Origin: Fibrella rubiginis
Lineage (GTDB): Bacteria > Bacteroidota > Bacteroidia > Cytophagales > Spirosomataceae
Direction of reading: 5' to 3'
Length of the DNA stretch: 64,000 bases
NCBI RefSeq assembly: GCF_017353185.1
Contig: NZ_JAFMYV010000001.1
Location: 620,001-684,000, forward strand
In this document: piece after piece, positions 43,393 to 52,314 of the stretch
Layout: each line of letters begins with the position of its first letter
How positions within the stretch are numbered: position 1 is the stretch's first letter
Position numbers and translations under genes: made by a program
The notes under the pieces: generated by a model
Told to the model about the DNA's origin: nothing
Database searches by the model: none
Seen by the model: only the letters and a program-made list of their open reading frames with translations

Positions 43393-44271
43393 ATGAAGAA
43401 GATCCTCTTTCCAACCGACTTTTCGCCCGAAACGGCCCGGGCGCTGCCGGTGGCCGCTCAACTGGCCCGTCAGCTTCACGCCAGCCTGCAACTGGTACAC
43501 GTACTTTCTGGCACCAGCCCCGGCTACGCCCCCCGGCTGCACGACGCCAACGAGCAGCACCGGCAGGCACTGGGCCGGGTTGAGCTGCTGTTCGACGACC
43601 TGCTCACGCTTCCCTGCCTGCAAAACCTGACCGTACATACCTACGTGCTGGTCGACGCCGACCCGACAGCCATTTTCAGCGATGAACAGCTGGCCTCGGC
43701 CGATATACTGGTGGTGGCCTCGACGGGTGCCAGCGGAATCAGGGAAGCCCTGTTTGGCTCGAACGCTGAACACCTGATCCGGCAGGCAAATATGCCCGTG
43801 CTGGTGCTCAAAAATCCACCCGCCTACCTCAACCTCAAAACAGTTGTGTTTGCGTCTGACTTTCGGGAGCCTTTCGAGGCGTCGATCAATCTGATGAACG
43901 ACTGGTTCGACACGTTCGACTTCCCCACCGTACACCTGTTGTTTGTGAACACGCCGGGCCATTTTGTGTCTACCGAAGAGGGCCGTTCGCGGATGGAAAC
44001 GTTCGCCGCCCGCTACAGGCTGGGCGTCTGTACGCTCAACCAGCTGGATGCCTATGACGTGGAAGAAGGACTGCTGGCGTTTGCTCAGGAGAAAAAGGCC
44101 GACCTGATTGTGCTGGGCACTCATGGGCACCGGGGGTTGCGCCATCTGTTGCAGGGCAGTGTGGCCGAAGACGTAGCCAACCACGCCCCGTTGCCCGTAC
44201 TCACGCTGCCACTCAAGCCCGAACACACGCCACTGGTAATTCTGGAAGGAACCGGCACCACATGGCTATAA
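43393..44271 (+). CDS. Universal stress protein, two UspA domains
   Basis: 292 residues, two UspA domains in tandem (about 1-140 and 150-275). ATP-binding loops are visible in both halves: VVASTGASGIREALFGSNAEHLI and VLGTHGHRGLRHLLQGSVAED, both fitting G-x2-G-x9-G-S. It is probably an ATP-binding cytoplasmic stress protein. It is cotranscribed with pfkB and followed by a strong 27-bp hairpin shared with the convergent stress-protein operon. Confidence 0.92.
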   Translation: MKKILFPTDFSPETARALPVAAQLARQLHASLQLVHVLSGTSPGYAPRLHDANEQHRQALGRVELLFDDLLTLPCLQNLTVHTYVLVDADPTAIFSDEQLASADILVVASTGASGIREALFGSNAEHLIRQANMPVLVLKNPPAYLNLKTVVFASDFREPFEASINLMNDWFDTFDFPTVHLLFVNTPGHFVSTEEGRSRMETFAARYRLGVCTLNQLDAYDVEEGLLAFAQEKKADLIVLGTHGHRGLRHLLQGSVAEDVANHAPLPVLTLPLKPEHTPLVILEGTGTTWL

Positions 44272-44322
44272 GCAGAACGGGGACCTGAGCAACTAGCTCA
44301 GGTCCCCGTTCTGCTTATAGCC
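44264..44322. terminator. 27-bp perfect hairpin between convergent stress-protein genes
   Basis: Arms 44264-44290 and 44296-44322 match over 27 bp with loop AACTA. The left arm contains the TAA stop of the plus-strand gene. It is placed to stop transcription from both directions, although the T-tract is poor. Confidence 0.8.
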
Positions 44323-44327
44323 CTGCA

Positions 44328-45200
44328 TCACAGGTACGTAGCAAACGGAATATGGTCGATATCCGGGCTATCGGCCGGGGTTAGTTCGTCGTAGAGGGCC
44401 AGCACGGGCACGGGTGGGTGGTAGGCTACCGACCGGCTCACGCTCTGCTTACGAAGCACGTCGAACAGGCTTTTGTGGTGGGGCAACAGCACCAGCATGT
44501 CCACCGGGTGCAGATCGAGGTAAGCCTGAATACCGTGCCGCACGTCGGTGTCGTGGATCGTGTACAGATCGGTTTGAACACCGTCAAAGGCTTTCTGCAC
44601 ATACCGCCGCGACGCGTCTGTGGGCTGGCTGTCGGGCTTTTTGGGGTTTTCGATGGTGAGCAGCGTGAGCAGAGCGGCCTTGCGGCTGGCCAGGTCGGTC
44701 AGTAACACCAGCGACTGCGCGTCGTTGACCGAGCGGTAGTCGGTAGCCAGCACGATCTGCTGCAACGGGCGGATGGGGGCGGTGACGGGTACCACCAGCA
44801 CGTGGGTATTGGCCAGCCGGAGCAGCCCCGTGGCCACGCTGCCTGTCCGTTCGCTGTTGCCCGCCCCCGTTGCGCCCACCACAATCAGGTCGATATGTTC
44901 CGTTTCCAGCAGCCGCGCTACGGCGTCGATTGGTTCGCCCAGCGCCACCAGCGTACGGTAGGTGTGGTAATCGGGCTGGGGTGTCTCGGTCACGGCCTGC
45001 CGAAATTCGTGCAGGTTCTGCTCGGCGGCCTCCCGCCCTTCGGCCAGCAAAAAGGCCGCGCCATATTCCATGGCGGGTTCAATCGGGTAGGCGTTGAGCA
45101 GGCAAAAATTGGCGGCGGTATCGGAAAACAGGGCCTGGGCGTAGGCAATGGCGTGGCGCGAGGCCGCTGAGAAGTCGGTCAATAACAGGATCTTATACAT
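44328..45200 (-). CDS. Universal stress protein, two UspA domains
   Basis: 290 residues. The first domain has an intact nucleotide loop (VVGATGAGNSERTGSVATGLL, about 108-128). The second domain ends with DMLVLLPHHKSLFDVLRKQSVSRSVAYHPPVPVLALYD and lacks the glycine pattern, so only one ATP site is expected. It is last in a minus-strand run of three stress-protein genes behind a small FixH-like gene, with 11 nt to the previous gene. Confidence 0.9.
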   Translation of the reverse strand: MYKILLLTDFSAASRHAIAYAQALFSDTAANFCLLNAYPIEPAMEYGAAFLLAEGREAAEQNLHEFRQAVTETPQPDYHTYRTLVALGEPIDAVARLLETEHIDLIVVGATGAGNSERTGSVATGLLRLANTHVLVVPVTAPIRPLQQIVLATDYRSVNDAQSLVLLTDLASRKAALLTLLTIENPKKPDSQPTDASRRYVQKAFDGVQTDLYTIHDTDVRHGIQAYLDLHPVDMLVLLPHHKSLFDVLRKQSVSRSVAYHPPVPVLALYDELTPADSPDIDHIPFATYL

Positions 45201-45211
45201 GACAGGGGGAG

Positions 45212-46081
45212 TTAAAGGGCATAGTCCAGGTTCGATAAATCGTTGATGAGGCGGGGCTGGTCAGAATGCCCGTTGTCGTAGATCGTGAGCATGGGCACGG
45301 GTGGGGTGTAGGCCAGTGACCGCGTTACACTGGTGCCGTTCAGCGCGTCGATCCAGCCTTTGTGGTGAGGAATCGTAACCAGCAGGTCAACCGGGTGCCC
45401 GGCCAGGTAGGCGTCGATACCCTGCCGGGGGTCGGGGGCCTGCAACCGGGCTACGGCGGGTTCTATGGGCAGCAGAAACTGCCGGATGCGCACCTCCTGC
45501 TCAGTATGTACCGGTTGCTTGCCCGGCGTGTCGATGGTGAGCAGGGTGAGGGTAGCTCCCTTGAGGGTGACGAGTTCTTTGAGCGGACAAAGCAGCTTGC
45601 AGTTTTTCAGCCGTGCAAAATCAGTCGCCAGCACCACACTCCGTACGGGCTTCGGCCTGGCATCGACTGGTATCACCAGCACGTTGGCTTCCAGCTGCCG
45701 GATGAGGGTGGTGGCCGTGTTGCCGAACAACACACTGGTACCGTCTTTCTTGGCCCCAACCACCACATAATCGTAGTTGTCGGTGGTGAGCACACCCTGC
45801 ACAACAGACAGCAGCGGACCGGGCAGCGCCGTTGCGCGGTACGTGTGCCAGTTGGTGGTGGCCTGTTGCCGAAGGTCGGTAACCAGGTTGAACAGTTGTT
45901 CGGAGAAGGCCGTGTGGGCGGTTTGCGTCACGTGCTTCTGGCTGTAGAAGGGGTCGGCCTCAACGGGGTGGGCGCAAAGCAGGTGAAAATCGGCGACGGT
46001 ATCGCTGAAAAAGGACCGGGTAAAGTGAAGGGCATTGTGGGCGGCTTCCGAAAAATCGGTCAGCAAAAGAATCTTTTTCAT
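45212..46081 (-). CDS. Universal stress protein, two UspA domains, loops degenerate
   Basis: 289 residues, about half identical in pattern to its downstream neighbour (KKILLLTDFSEAAHNALHFTRSFFSDTVADFHLL). The first-domain loop reads VVGAKKDGTSVLFGNTATTLI, where the second glycine and the serine of the UspA ATP motif are changed, and the second domain has IPHHKGWIDALNGTSVTRSLAY. ATP binding is therefore doubtful. The closeness of the two suggests a local duplication. Confidence 0.9.
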   Translation of the reverse strand: MKKILLLTDFSEAAHNALHFTRSFFSDTVADFHLLCAHPVEADPFYSQKHVTQTAHTAFSEQLFNLVTDLRQQATTNWHTYRATALPGPLLSVVQGVLTTDNYDYVVVGAKKDGTSVLFGNTATTLIRQLEANVLVIPVDARPKPVRSVVLATDFARLKNCKLLCPLKELVTLKGATLTLLTIDTPGKQPVHTEQEVRIRQFLLPIEPAVARLQAPDPRQGIDAYLAGHPVDLLVTIPHHKGWIDALNGTSVTRSLAYTPPVPMLTIYDNGHSDQPRLINDLSNLDYAL

Positions 46082-46120
46082 GGGAACGATCTAGGTTTCA
46101 AGTGGTTAATCAGCAATGCG

Positions 46121-46951
46121 TTAAGCGGCCGCCAGTACGGGCACCGTAGCCAGCCGGGCTACCTGCTGCGTGACCGATTCGAGCAAAAACGTGTGTAGCC
46201 AGGTATGGCCTTTGGGCAGAAGCATGATCAGGTCGGCTTTGGCTTCGGCGAAGTAGGCATCGAGGGCGGCGGGCAGGTCGTAGCCGGGCAAAAAACAGAA
46301 CGTGTGCGGGTCATGCTGCAACAGCTTACGAACGTGCCGGGCGGCAACCCGCTGTGTGTCTGTTGGTTCGTCTTCTACGCAGATGATGTCTATGGTGGCC
46401 TGAAACAGGCGGGCAAACTGCCGGGCGGTATCCAGCGCCAGGCTGTTGATGGGTGCCGACAAATCGAGCGCCAGCACCATGTTCTGAATGGCGTGGTAGG
46501 TTGCGCCGGGCGGCACCAGCAGCAGGGGTACGGGGGTGTGGGGAATGAGGCCGGTGGCCAGACTGCCCTGCAACCGTGCTTCATGCGGATGGTCGCCCAC
46601 GAGGCCCATCACCAGCAGGTCGGCCTTTTCGCGTAGGGCCACCTCAAGAATCGTGTCGGCCGGCGAGCCGACCCCGGCTGATCCGGGCCGGGCAATGATC
46701 GATATAGCCAGGCGTTCCTCTGCCGCACCCATCAACTCATGCCGTAGGCTCGTGAGCTGGTGAATAGCCTGAACATACTGCGCCTCGGCGGTAGAGGTGA
46801 GCCACTCATGCGCGGGCGCGTTGGTGGGTAGCGGGTCATACACGTGAAGCAGCACCAGCCGGGCATGCAGGCGTTCGGCCAGTTGCCGGGCGTAGTCGGT
46901 GGCCCAGTGGGCACTCAGCGAGAAATCGGTGGCTAACAGGATCGTAGTCAT
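46121..46951 (-). CDS. Universal stress protein, two UspA domains
   Basis: 276 residues. The first domain has TTILLATDFSLSAHWATDYARQLAERL and the ATP loop VMGLVGDHPHEARLQGSLATGLIPHTPVPLLLV. The second domain (about 145-275) ends LIMLLPKGHTWLHTFLLESVTQQVARLATVPVLAAA without the glycine motif. It is second in the minus-strand operon started by the FixH-like gene, 21 nt downstream of it. Confidence 0.9.
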   Translation of the reverse strand: MTTILLATDFSLSAHWATDYARQLAERLHARLVLLHVYDPLPTNAPAHEWLTSTAEAQYVQAIHQLTSLRHELMGAAEERLAISIIARPGSAGVGSPADTILEVALREKADLLVMGLVGDHPHEARLQGSLATGLIPHTPVPLLLVPPGATYHAIQNMVLALDLSAPINSLALDTARQFARLFQATIDIICVEDEPTDTQRVAARHVRKLLQHDPHTFCFLPGYDLPAALDAYFAEAKADLIMLLPKGHTWLHTFLLESVTQQVARLATVPVLAAA

Positions 46952-46972
46952 AATAATTTGACAGTCATAGGA

Positions 46973-47215
46973 TTATGATACAATTAGTTCCTGTTCCTGG
47001 TAGTATTGCTGCTGCCCGTCGGACCACTGAAGCCGGGCTACCCACACGCCTTTGGTCAGTTGTGCCGTCGAGATCACGTGCCGCGGCCGGGCGTCGGGTT
47101 CAATGGCTACCCGCACGTCGGGCCCCTGCGTGGTGGGGTAGAAGGTGACATCGCCTTTTTGAAAAGAGAGGGGCAGCACAAAGGCCAGCCGATGGGCAGC
47201 GGGTTCAAATGTCAT
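46973..47215 (-). CDS. Small soluble FixH-like domain protein
   Basis: 80 residues without membrane helix or signal. The C-terminal half (KGVWVARLQWSDGQQQYYQEQELIV) is clearly related to the C-terminus of the FixH protein encoded at 58216 (GGLWRAQLTWSNGQRDFYTDREL). FixH normally is membrane-anchored and assists cbb3 oxidase assembly; here only the beta-domain is kept. It is first gene of the stress-protein operon and is preceded by a CRP/FNR-like promoter. The function is unknown. Confidence 0.7.
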   Translation of the reverse strand: MTFEPAAHRLAFVLPLSFQKGDVTFYPTTQGPDVRVAIEPDARPRHVISTAQLTKGVWVARLQWSDGQQQYYQEQELIVS

Positions 47216-47247
47216 GGCGGTGATTGGTTAAACGGAAATAAACACCA

Positions 47248-47365
47248 CAAAAGTGGCCGGTGGCAACAGCCCCGCGCATGACGCCCGTCAACCCGGTGCT
47301 TGATTGATTTCAGGTGGCAGACTGGCGGGGGTCAGTCCCGCCCGCTGGGGCATGCCGCACCTTTG
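47248..47365. promoter_or_regulatory. Divergent promoter pair around one central CRP/FNR-type site
   Basis: TTGATTGATTTCAG (47300-47313) is centred exactly 55.0 bp from CACCTTTG (47358-47365, plus, toward the L,D-transpeptidase) and also 55.0 bp from CACTTTTG on the minus strand (47255-47248, toward the FixH-like/stress-protein operon). A single dimer could activate both in class I geometry. Confidence 0.7.
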
Positions 47366-47401
47366 TGCTGTACCTGATTCGCCTCCCAAACCCCTATCGC
47401 C

Positions 47402-48541
47402 ATGCGCCGATTAACCGCTCTTTTCCTGTTGTCTATCACCACCCTTACCGCCGTTGCCCAACTGCCCGACGACTGGAACCGGCTGCGCTACTACGCCCAC
47501 TCTATTGGTGTAGACAGCCTTGGCAATCGGCCTGATGCCCCCACGCTGACGCGTTACTTTACCCAGATTGTTTACGGCCATACGCCCGGCCGGATGGGGT
47601 ATCAGGGTGTGGCTGAACAACTCGACACAACCCGGATTGCCCGGCTGACAACACTGTTTCTGGCTGAGGCCGACTGGTGCCCACTGCTCGATTCCATGGA
47701 ATCGCACGACCGCAACTACCTCGCTCTGAAGGCTTACTGCATGCGCTGCCTGGTAGACGATTACCTGGCCGATTCGCTTACCATTGAACAGGTGCAGGAG
47801 ACGCTGAACACCTACCGCTGGCTCAACCGTTTCGCCACCGGCAACCGCATCGTGGTCAACATCCCGTCTGCCTCGCTGCGGGTAACAGACCGGCTGGGTA
47901 ACACCCTGCTTAACAGCCGGGTGGTGGTGGGCAAACCCGATACCCCTACGCCCAACTTTACGGCCTACGTACCCAGCCTGGTAATGTACCCCTACTGGAA
48001 CGTACCCCGGTCTATCATGGTGAACGAATTACTGCCCAAAATCAGGAAGAACCCCGCCGTAGCCCTGGATATACTGAACATGCAGCTTGTTGATGCCCGT
48101 GGGCAGGCCGTTGACCCCGGCACCGTAAACTGGACGGCACCGGTGAAGGCGTTCCCTTACCGGCTCCGTCAATCGACGGGCTGCGGTAACGCGTTGGGCG
48201 TGCTGAAATTCAACGTCACGGATCCCTATGATATCTACCTGCACGATACCAATGTGCGGCGGCTGTTTAAGGGCGAAAACAGGTTTCTGAGCCACGGCTG
48301 CATCCGCGTCGAGAAACCCGCCGAACTGGCTAACCTGCTGCTGGGCCGCGCCCGCTTTGGAGCCGACTACCTCAACACCTGCCCGGTCAATGCCAGCCCC
48401 AAAACCCTGCCACTGCCCCGCGCCGTACCGGTGATCATCACCTACAACGTGTTGGAGATGGACGCCGACGGGGCCGTACGGGTGTACCCGGACGTGTATC
48501 ACGTCTGGCGGCAGGGCCGAACCCTGGTTGCCGGGGAGTGA
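47402..48541 (+). CDS. L,D-transpeptidase (YkuD family)
   Basis: 379 residues with a signal peptide (RRLTALFLLSITTLTAVAQ). The N-terminal 150 residues are helical. The YkuD domain begins near RIVVNIPSASLRVTDRLGN and carries the catalytic motif FLSHGCIRVEKP with the active-site cysteine, preceded by YPYWNVPRSI. It should cross-link peptidoglycan by 3-3 bonds or attach proteins in the periplasm. Its promoter shares a CRP/FNR-type site with the stress-protein operon, suggesting wall remodelling under low oxygen. Confidence 0.92.
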   Translation: MRRLTALFLLSITTLTAVAQLPDDWNRLRYYAHSIGVDSLGNRPDAPTLTRYFTQIVYGHTPGRMGYQGVAEQLDTTRIARLTTLFLAEADWCPLLDSMESHDRNYLALKAYCMRCLVDDYLADSLTIEQVQETLNTYRWLNRFATGNRIVVNIPSASLRVTDRLGNTLLNSRVVVGKPDTPTPNFTAYVPSLVMYPYWNVPRSIMVNELLPKIRKNPAVALDILNMQLVDARGQAVDPGTVNWTAPVKAFPYRLRQSTGCGNALGVLKFNVTDPYDIYLHDTNVRRLFKGENRFLSHGCIRVEKPAELANLLLGRARFGADYLNTCPVNASPKTLPLPRAVPVIITYNVLEMDADGAVRVYPDVYHVWRQGRTLVAGE

Positions 48542-48671
48542 ATACGGGACGGCTTACTGTACCTGACAGCCAGCCACGGGCCTACTCAGGCGTCAGTCAT
48601 CGCACGTCAGAAACTGCGCTGAGCAATTTGATCTGCGGCGCGTTACCCGCTGGCGTTTAGGCCCCTGCCCA

Positions 48672-49451
48672 TTAAACCCGTTCCAGCAACCACCAGAGGG
48701 GTTTGCGGCGGCGGATGATTTTGTAATGCTGGGCCACGTAGGCCTGAATATGCTGCTGCGCTTCGGCCACGTCGTCGGTGAGGCAAACGAGCTGCAGATC
48801 CTGCTCCCCGATAGTGCCCGCCCGGCTCATAGCCTGCATGTAGTTCATCAGTGGCTGGTAGTAGTCGCGGCCCATGAGCACCACCGGAAAATTGTGGATC
48901 ACGGCGGTCTGCACCAGCGTCAGTGTTTCGAACAGTTCGTCCATGGTGCCCCAGCCGCCGGGCATCACCACAAAGGCATAAGAGTATTTCAGCAGCAGCA
49001 CCTTCCGCACAAAAAAGAAGTCGATGGTGACACTTGTGTGCAAATAAGGATTGGGCTGCTGCTCGAACGGCAGGCGGATGTTGCACCCCACCGACCGGCC
49101 ACCGGCTTCGTAAGCTCCCCGGTTAGCGGCCTCCATCAGGCCCGGTCCCCCGCCCGTCATGGTCGTGAAGCCCAGTTCATGGATGGCGCGGCCTATCTGC
49201 CGGGCCTTCTCGTAGTAGACGTGCCCCTCGCGAAAACGCGCTGAGCCAAAAACGGTTACGCACGGCCCCACAAAGTGCAGCGTACGCAACCCCTTCAAAA
49301 ACTGCCAGCCTATCTGGAAAATAAACCGCAGCTCAGACTGGCGGTCTTTGGGTCCGTCGAGTGCCTGCGCCAGCGAATCGGTTAGCAGCGGCCGGATAGG
49401 CGGCCGGGGGGTGGGGTCAACGGCTGGCAGTGGTGGGGGAGATGTGGTCAT
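48672..49451 (-). CDS. LOG/TIGR00730-family Rossmann protein
   Basis: 259 residues from the ATG at 49451; a non-ATG start adds five. Motifs are VTVFGSARF, MTGGGPGLMEAANRGAYEAGG, and MPGGWGTMDELFETLTLVQ, the PGGxGTxxE signature of lysine-decarboxylase-like/LOG phosphoribohydrolases. Such enzymes cleave nucleotide 5'-monophosphates, including cytokinin-like ones. It is the second gene of an operon with the membrane protein at 49463, whose promoter has a CRP/FNR-like site. Confidence 0.88.
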   Translation of the reverse strand: MTTSPPPLPAVDPTPRPPIRPLLTDSLAQALDGPKDRQSELRFIFQIGWQFLKGLRTLHFVGPCVTVFGSARFREGHVYYEKARQIGRAIHELGFTTMTGGGPGLMEAANRGAYEAGGRSVGCNIRLPFEQQPNPYLHTSVTIDFFFVRKVLLLKYSYAFVVMPGGWGTMDELFETLTLVQTAVIHNFPVVLMGRDYYQPLMNYMQAMSRAGTIGEQDLQLVCLTDDVAEAQQHIQAYVAQHYKIIRRRKPLWWLLERV

Positions 49452-49462
49452 AAAGAGGGCTA

Positions 49463-49963
49463 TCAATCAAGGGGTAACAGTACCTGGTTGCGATCAAGTA
49501 CGTCGGCCACGGTCTGGCGGTCTTCGTGTTTATAGAGGCGGTAGAAGGCATAGGCCATCAGCACCGTCGACGGAAACGCGGCACCCAGCCCCAATGGAGC
49601 GATAGCCAGGCAAAACGCCATGCCCCCCAGACAACCCACCTGAAACCAGGGACCTTTCATGAACATCGACAGCGCGATGCAAACCTGCCCCACGGCAATG
49701 CACAGCACCATGGGCGTGATGATGGTGCCAAACGGACCAAGAATAAACCGGCTGTAGATCGGAATGGCATAGTCGGCATAGCTTTCATAGACCCAGGGCG
49801 TGTTGAGCACCGTGCGGGTGTTGACAATGGCCGCGATGAGAAAAATGAGGAAGAAAACAAAGCGCGTGATGGTGGGCCAGCGGAAACTGCCTACCACTTG
49901 CAGTAGCGAAAAAGCGTTGACAACCACGTAGGCGAGGGCAACGAAATAGTCGAGCGTTTTCAT
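49463..49963 (-). CDS. Membrane protein of unknown function
   Basis: 166 residues from the ATG at 49963; the longer open frame upstream covers the promoter and is rejected. Four hydrophobic segments are visible (about 5-22, 30-48, 75-100 and 108-140). It should sit in the inner membrane. It is followed after 11 nt by the LOG-type gene. No family was recognised. A CRP/FNR-type site and a perfect TAnnTTTG element precede it. Confidence 0.7.
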   Translation of the reverse strand: MKTLDYFVALAYVVVNAFSLLQVVGSFRWPTITRFVFFLIFLIAAIVNTRTVLNTPWVYESYADYAIPIYSRFILGPFGTIITPMVLCIAVGQVCIALSMFMKGPWFQVGCLGGMAFCLAIAPLGLGAAFPSTVLMAYAFYRLYKHEDRQTVADVLDRNQVLLPLD

Positions 49964-49999
49964 GGCGTAGCCGGGTTTGGGGTGAGGTCTTTTTCTGCC

Positions 50000-50065
50000 C
50001 AAAGCTACCAGCCACCTACCCGTTTGCCCAGGGCCTGTGTCAGGTCGACAACTGATGTTGCTCAG
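50000..50065 (-). promoter_or_regulatory. CRP/FNR-type site and promoter of the membrane protein/LOG operon
   Basis: CTGATGTTGCTCAG (50052-50065) is centred 55.0 bp upstream of TAGCTTTG (minus strand, 50007-50000), a perfect TAnnTTTG element. The start codon at 49963 is 37 nt further. Confidence 0.7.
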
Positions 50066-50190
50066 CAAGTATCGGTCAGTCGGCCGCTGCTGATCGACAG
50101 AGAACGCGCACTCGGCATGCTGCCATGGTGGTTAGGCAGGGAACACCCGCCTTTTCCTGTTGGGAAGCGACTGTGGTGGGGAGCGCAAGT

Positions 50191-50225
50191 AAAAAGCCGG
50201 CTGGTTTCCGAAACCAGCCGGCTTT
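50191..50225. terminator. Intrinsic terminator of the small secreted protein gene
   Basis: AAAAAGCCGGCTGGTTT and AAACCAGCCGGCTTT form a 15-bp stem with a 3-nt loop. It lies 43 nt beyond the stop of the minus-strand gene at 50269; on that strand the stem ends in five T. Confidence 0.88.
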
Positions 50226-50268
50226 CTGGGGCAGACAGCCAGTGTGCCAGACGGGGTATGGCTCATGG

Positions 50269-50682
50269 TCAGTTGGTGCGGGCAACGCCATCGGTCATGA
50301 TTACGCGCTGTACTACGGCGGGTGCGCTGGTCGATAGCGTCACGGTTTGCTGCGTGGTCTCGAAGCCGTTGCTGAACTCAATCGTGTAGGTGCCGTCGGG
50401 CAGTTGGTCGAGGCTGAGGCGGACGCGGTATGCCTGTTCGTTCTTACCCGTCGTGTGCGCAAAAAGGATATCGCCTTTGGTGTTTTTCAGCACCACTGAT
50501 ACGTTGCCGCCGGTCTCTTTGTTAAGCGCCACATTGAGTTTTCCGCTTGCATTTACGTAGACGCCGGTTTTGTAGGCAACGGCCGTTTTAGGGTGAATAA
50601 TGCCCACGGGTGCGGCCAAAGAAGCCATTGTGAGCGACAGGCCCAGCGAGAGAGCCAACAGGAGTTTGATAAGCGTTTTCAT
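50269..50682 (-). CDS. Small secreted beta-domain protein
   Basis: 137 residues from the ATG at 50682; the upstream extension is not credible. The signal peptide (KTLIKLLLALSLGLSLTMASLAA) precedes an Ig-like beta domain (KLNVALNKETGGNVSVVLKNTKGDILF ... LDQLPDGTYTIEFSNGFETTQQTVTL), similar to the end domains of secreted Bacteroidota proteins. It is expected in the periplasm or outside the cell; function unknown. A possible -7 element TATCTTTG is at 50749-50742 on the minus strand. Confidence 0.75.
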   Translation of the reverse strand: MKTLIKLLLALSLGLSLTMASLAAPVGIIHPKTAVAYKTGVYVNASGKLNVALNKETGGNVSVVLKNTKGDILFAHTTGKNEQAYRVRLSLDQLPDGTYTIEFSNGFETTQQTVTLSTSAPAVVQRVIMTDGVARTN

Positions 50683-50957
50683 GACAGATTGATGTTTTTT
50701 ACGTGGTTCACTACACTCCCGTTTATTGCCGGAGTGCGAAACAAAGATATATGCCTTGTTTGGTACTATGCATTGCAAACTACCGGAACGGTTTTTGAGC
50801 CTGATGAACGGCCGACCATTGCGTCTGATTGGGCAAACGGTCAGCCCGGCGCGAACATCTGCCTGCAGAACGGGTTTATCTGTATCATGGCCGGGTTGGT
50901 GCAAAGCGAGCTAGTTTGCTTATTCTGCCCTGGTCAGTAACCCCAACACGCAACGTT

Positions 50958-51494
50958 ATGGACAGCATTAACCGCCAGCAGCCCGAAGAAAACCACAAAG
51001 ACCTGCAGGCCACCGAAGCTGGCAAGAAGATCAAAGAGCTTGCCGAAAAAACGAACAGTTGTTACTTCTGCACCGACATTCAGACCGGTAGCCCACTGAC
51101 GGTGCGCCCAATGGCCGTGCAGAAAGTAGATGAGGCAGGCAATTTCTGGTTTCTGAGTGCCGACGACAGCCACAAAAATCAGGAGATCAAGCACGACAGC
51201 GCGGTGCAACTCTTGTTTCAGGGTGGGTCGAACTCCGATTTCCTGAGCATCTACGGCACGGCTACGATCTCCAAAGACAAAGCCCTGATCCATGAACTGT
51301 GGACGCCGCTTCTTAAAACCTGGTTCACCGGAGGCGAAGACGACCCCCGCATCACGGTCATTAAAGTAGCCACCAAAGAAGGTTACTACTGGGACAACAA
51401 ACATGGCGATGCCATTGCGCTCCTGAAGATGGCAGCCGGTGCCGTACTGGGTAAAACCCTCGACGACTCCATCGAAGGCAAGATCACGGTGTAG
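50958..51494 (+). CDS. Pyridoxamine 5'-phosphate oxidase-like (general stress protein 26) protein
   Basis: 178 residues from the ATG at 50958. It has the split-barrel flavin fold of the PNPOx-like/GSP26 family: KIKELAEKTNSCYFCTDIQTGSPLTVRPMAV, NFWFLSADDSHKNQEI, VQLLFQGGSNSDFLSIYGTATI. Family members bind FMN or F420-like cofactors and act in stress resistance. The usual ending of the family is present (ALLKMAAGAVLGKTLDDSIEGKI). It lies within the stress block. Confidence 0.88.
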   Translation: MDSINRQQPEENHKDLQATEAGKKIKELAEKTNSCYFCTDIQTGSPLTVRPMAVQKVDEAGNFWFLSADDSHKNQEIKHDSAVQLLFQGGSNSDFLSIYGTATISKDKALIHELWTPLLKTWFTGGEDDPRITVIKVATKEGYYWDNKHGDAIALLKMAAGAVLGKTLDDSIEGKITV

Positions 51495-51531
51495 GTAAGT
51501 GGCCGTATCATTGCCCGTATACCATATATAG

Positions 51532-51562
51532 AAAAGCCGCTCCGGGAAACCAGGGCGGCTTT
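51532..51562. terminator. Hairpin after the pyridoxamine-oxidase-like gene
   Basis: AAAAGCCGC and GCGGCTTTT pair around an imperfect CCGG/CCAG inner stem, 37 nt after the stop codon, giving a T-rich end on the plus strand. Confidence 0.7.
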
Positions 51563-51610
51563 TGTGCATCAGTACCAATTGAATGAGGTTGTATCATAAG
51601 CGGCTGGCCA

Positions 51611-52306
51611 TCAGTAAATAACCCGCTTGGGTTGGGCGTAGCGGAAGCCGCCAACGCCGATGGTCATGGTTACAAAAAAGCCATTGGTCGCATAGCGAGG
51701 CCGGTCAGAGGGCACGTCGCCGGTGCTCTGCCAACCCGACGAGCTGGGGCTGATCTGGTAGCCCGCCCGCATACCCAGTAGTAAACCGCCGTAGCCGTCA
51801 CCTTCGCCAAACGCCACCGGCATCCAGTCGGCACCTACGCCCACCTGCAGCGCTACATTGGGCAGCGTCACCGACGATTCCTGCGTCGACGTACCTATCT
51901 GCTGGCGTTGGGTGAGGCCAATGACGGTCAGGCCCGCCCCCGCCGTTGGGTATAGCCAGAACCGGTGGGTATCGACCACAAGGCGCCCTGCATAGAGATA
52001 GCCGCCCCCGCCAAACGGCTCGGCATGGTAGGTAGGGCTACCCATACCGTGGGCCATCATGCCAAAACCGCCACCACCCAGAATGTATTTGTTCAGTCGG
52101 GCGTAGCCTTCACCACCAATGCATATAAAGTCGTTGCTGAGGCCATACTGCCCCGTTGAGCTAAATTGATCCAGCGTTTGTCCTACCCGGTGCAGGCTGG
52201 CATAGCCCATGCGAAAAAAACCGGCCCCGCCCGTCACCCGGCCCGTTTGGGCCAGTGTGGGGGAAAGGCAGGTGGTTAGAAAAAGGAAGGGTAAGAGCAT
52301 TTTCAT
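51611..52306 (-). CDS. Secreted glycine-rich protein of unknown function
   Basis: 231 residues from the ATG at 52306; a non-ATG start adds five. The signal peptide (KMLLPFLFLTTCLSPTLAQ) precedes a glycine- and tyrosine-rich sequence (YILGGGGFGMMAHGMG, FGGGGYLYAGRLVV, YPTAGAGLTVIG) typical of outer-membrane barrels. It follows the hydroxyacid dehydrogenase gene by 8 nt and so belongs to the same operon under a CRP/FNR-type promoter. Confidence 0.75.
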   Translation of the reverse strand: MKMLLPFLFLTTCLSPTLAQTGRVTGGAGFFRMGYASLHRVGQTLDQFSSTGQYGLSNDFICIGGEGYARLNKYILGGGGFGMMAHGMGSPTYHAEPFGGGGYLYAGRLVVDTHRFWLYPTAGAGLTVIGLTQRQQIGTSTQESSVTLPNVALQVGVGADWMPVAFGEGDGYGGLLLGMRAGYQISPSSSGWQSTGDVPSDRPRYATNGFFVTMTIGVGGFRYAQPKRVIY

Positions 52307-52314
52307 GGTAGTGG

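Noticed and set aside
42622..44226. 534-codon open frame antisense to pfkB and a stress protein gene
   Set aside because: It overlaps two well-supported genes on the other strand and has no recognisable domain or start context.
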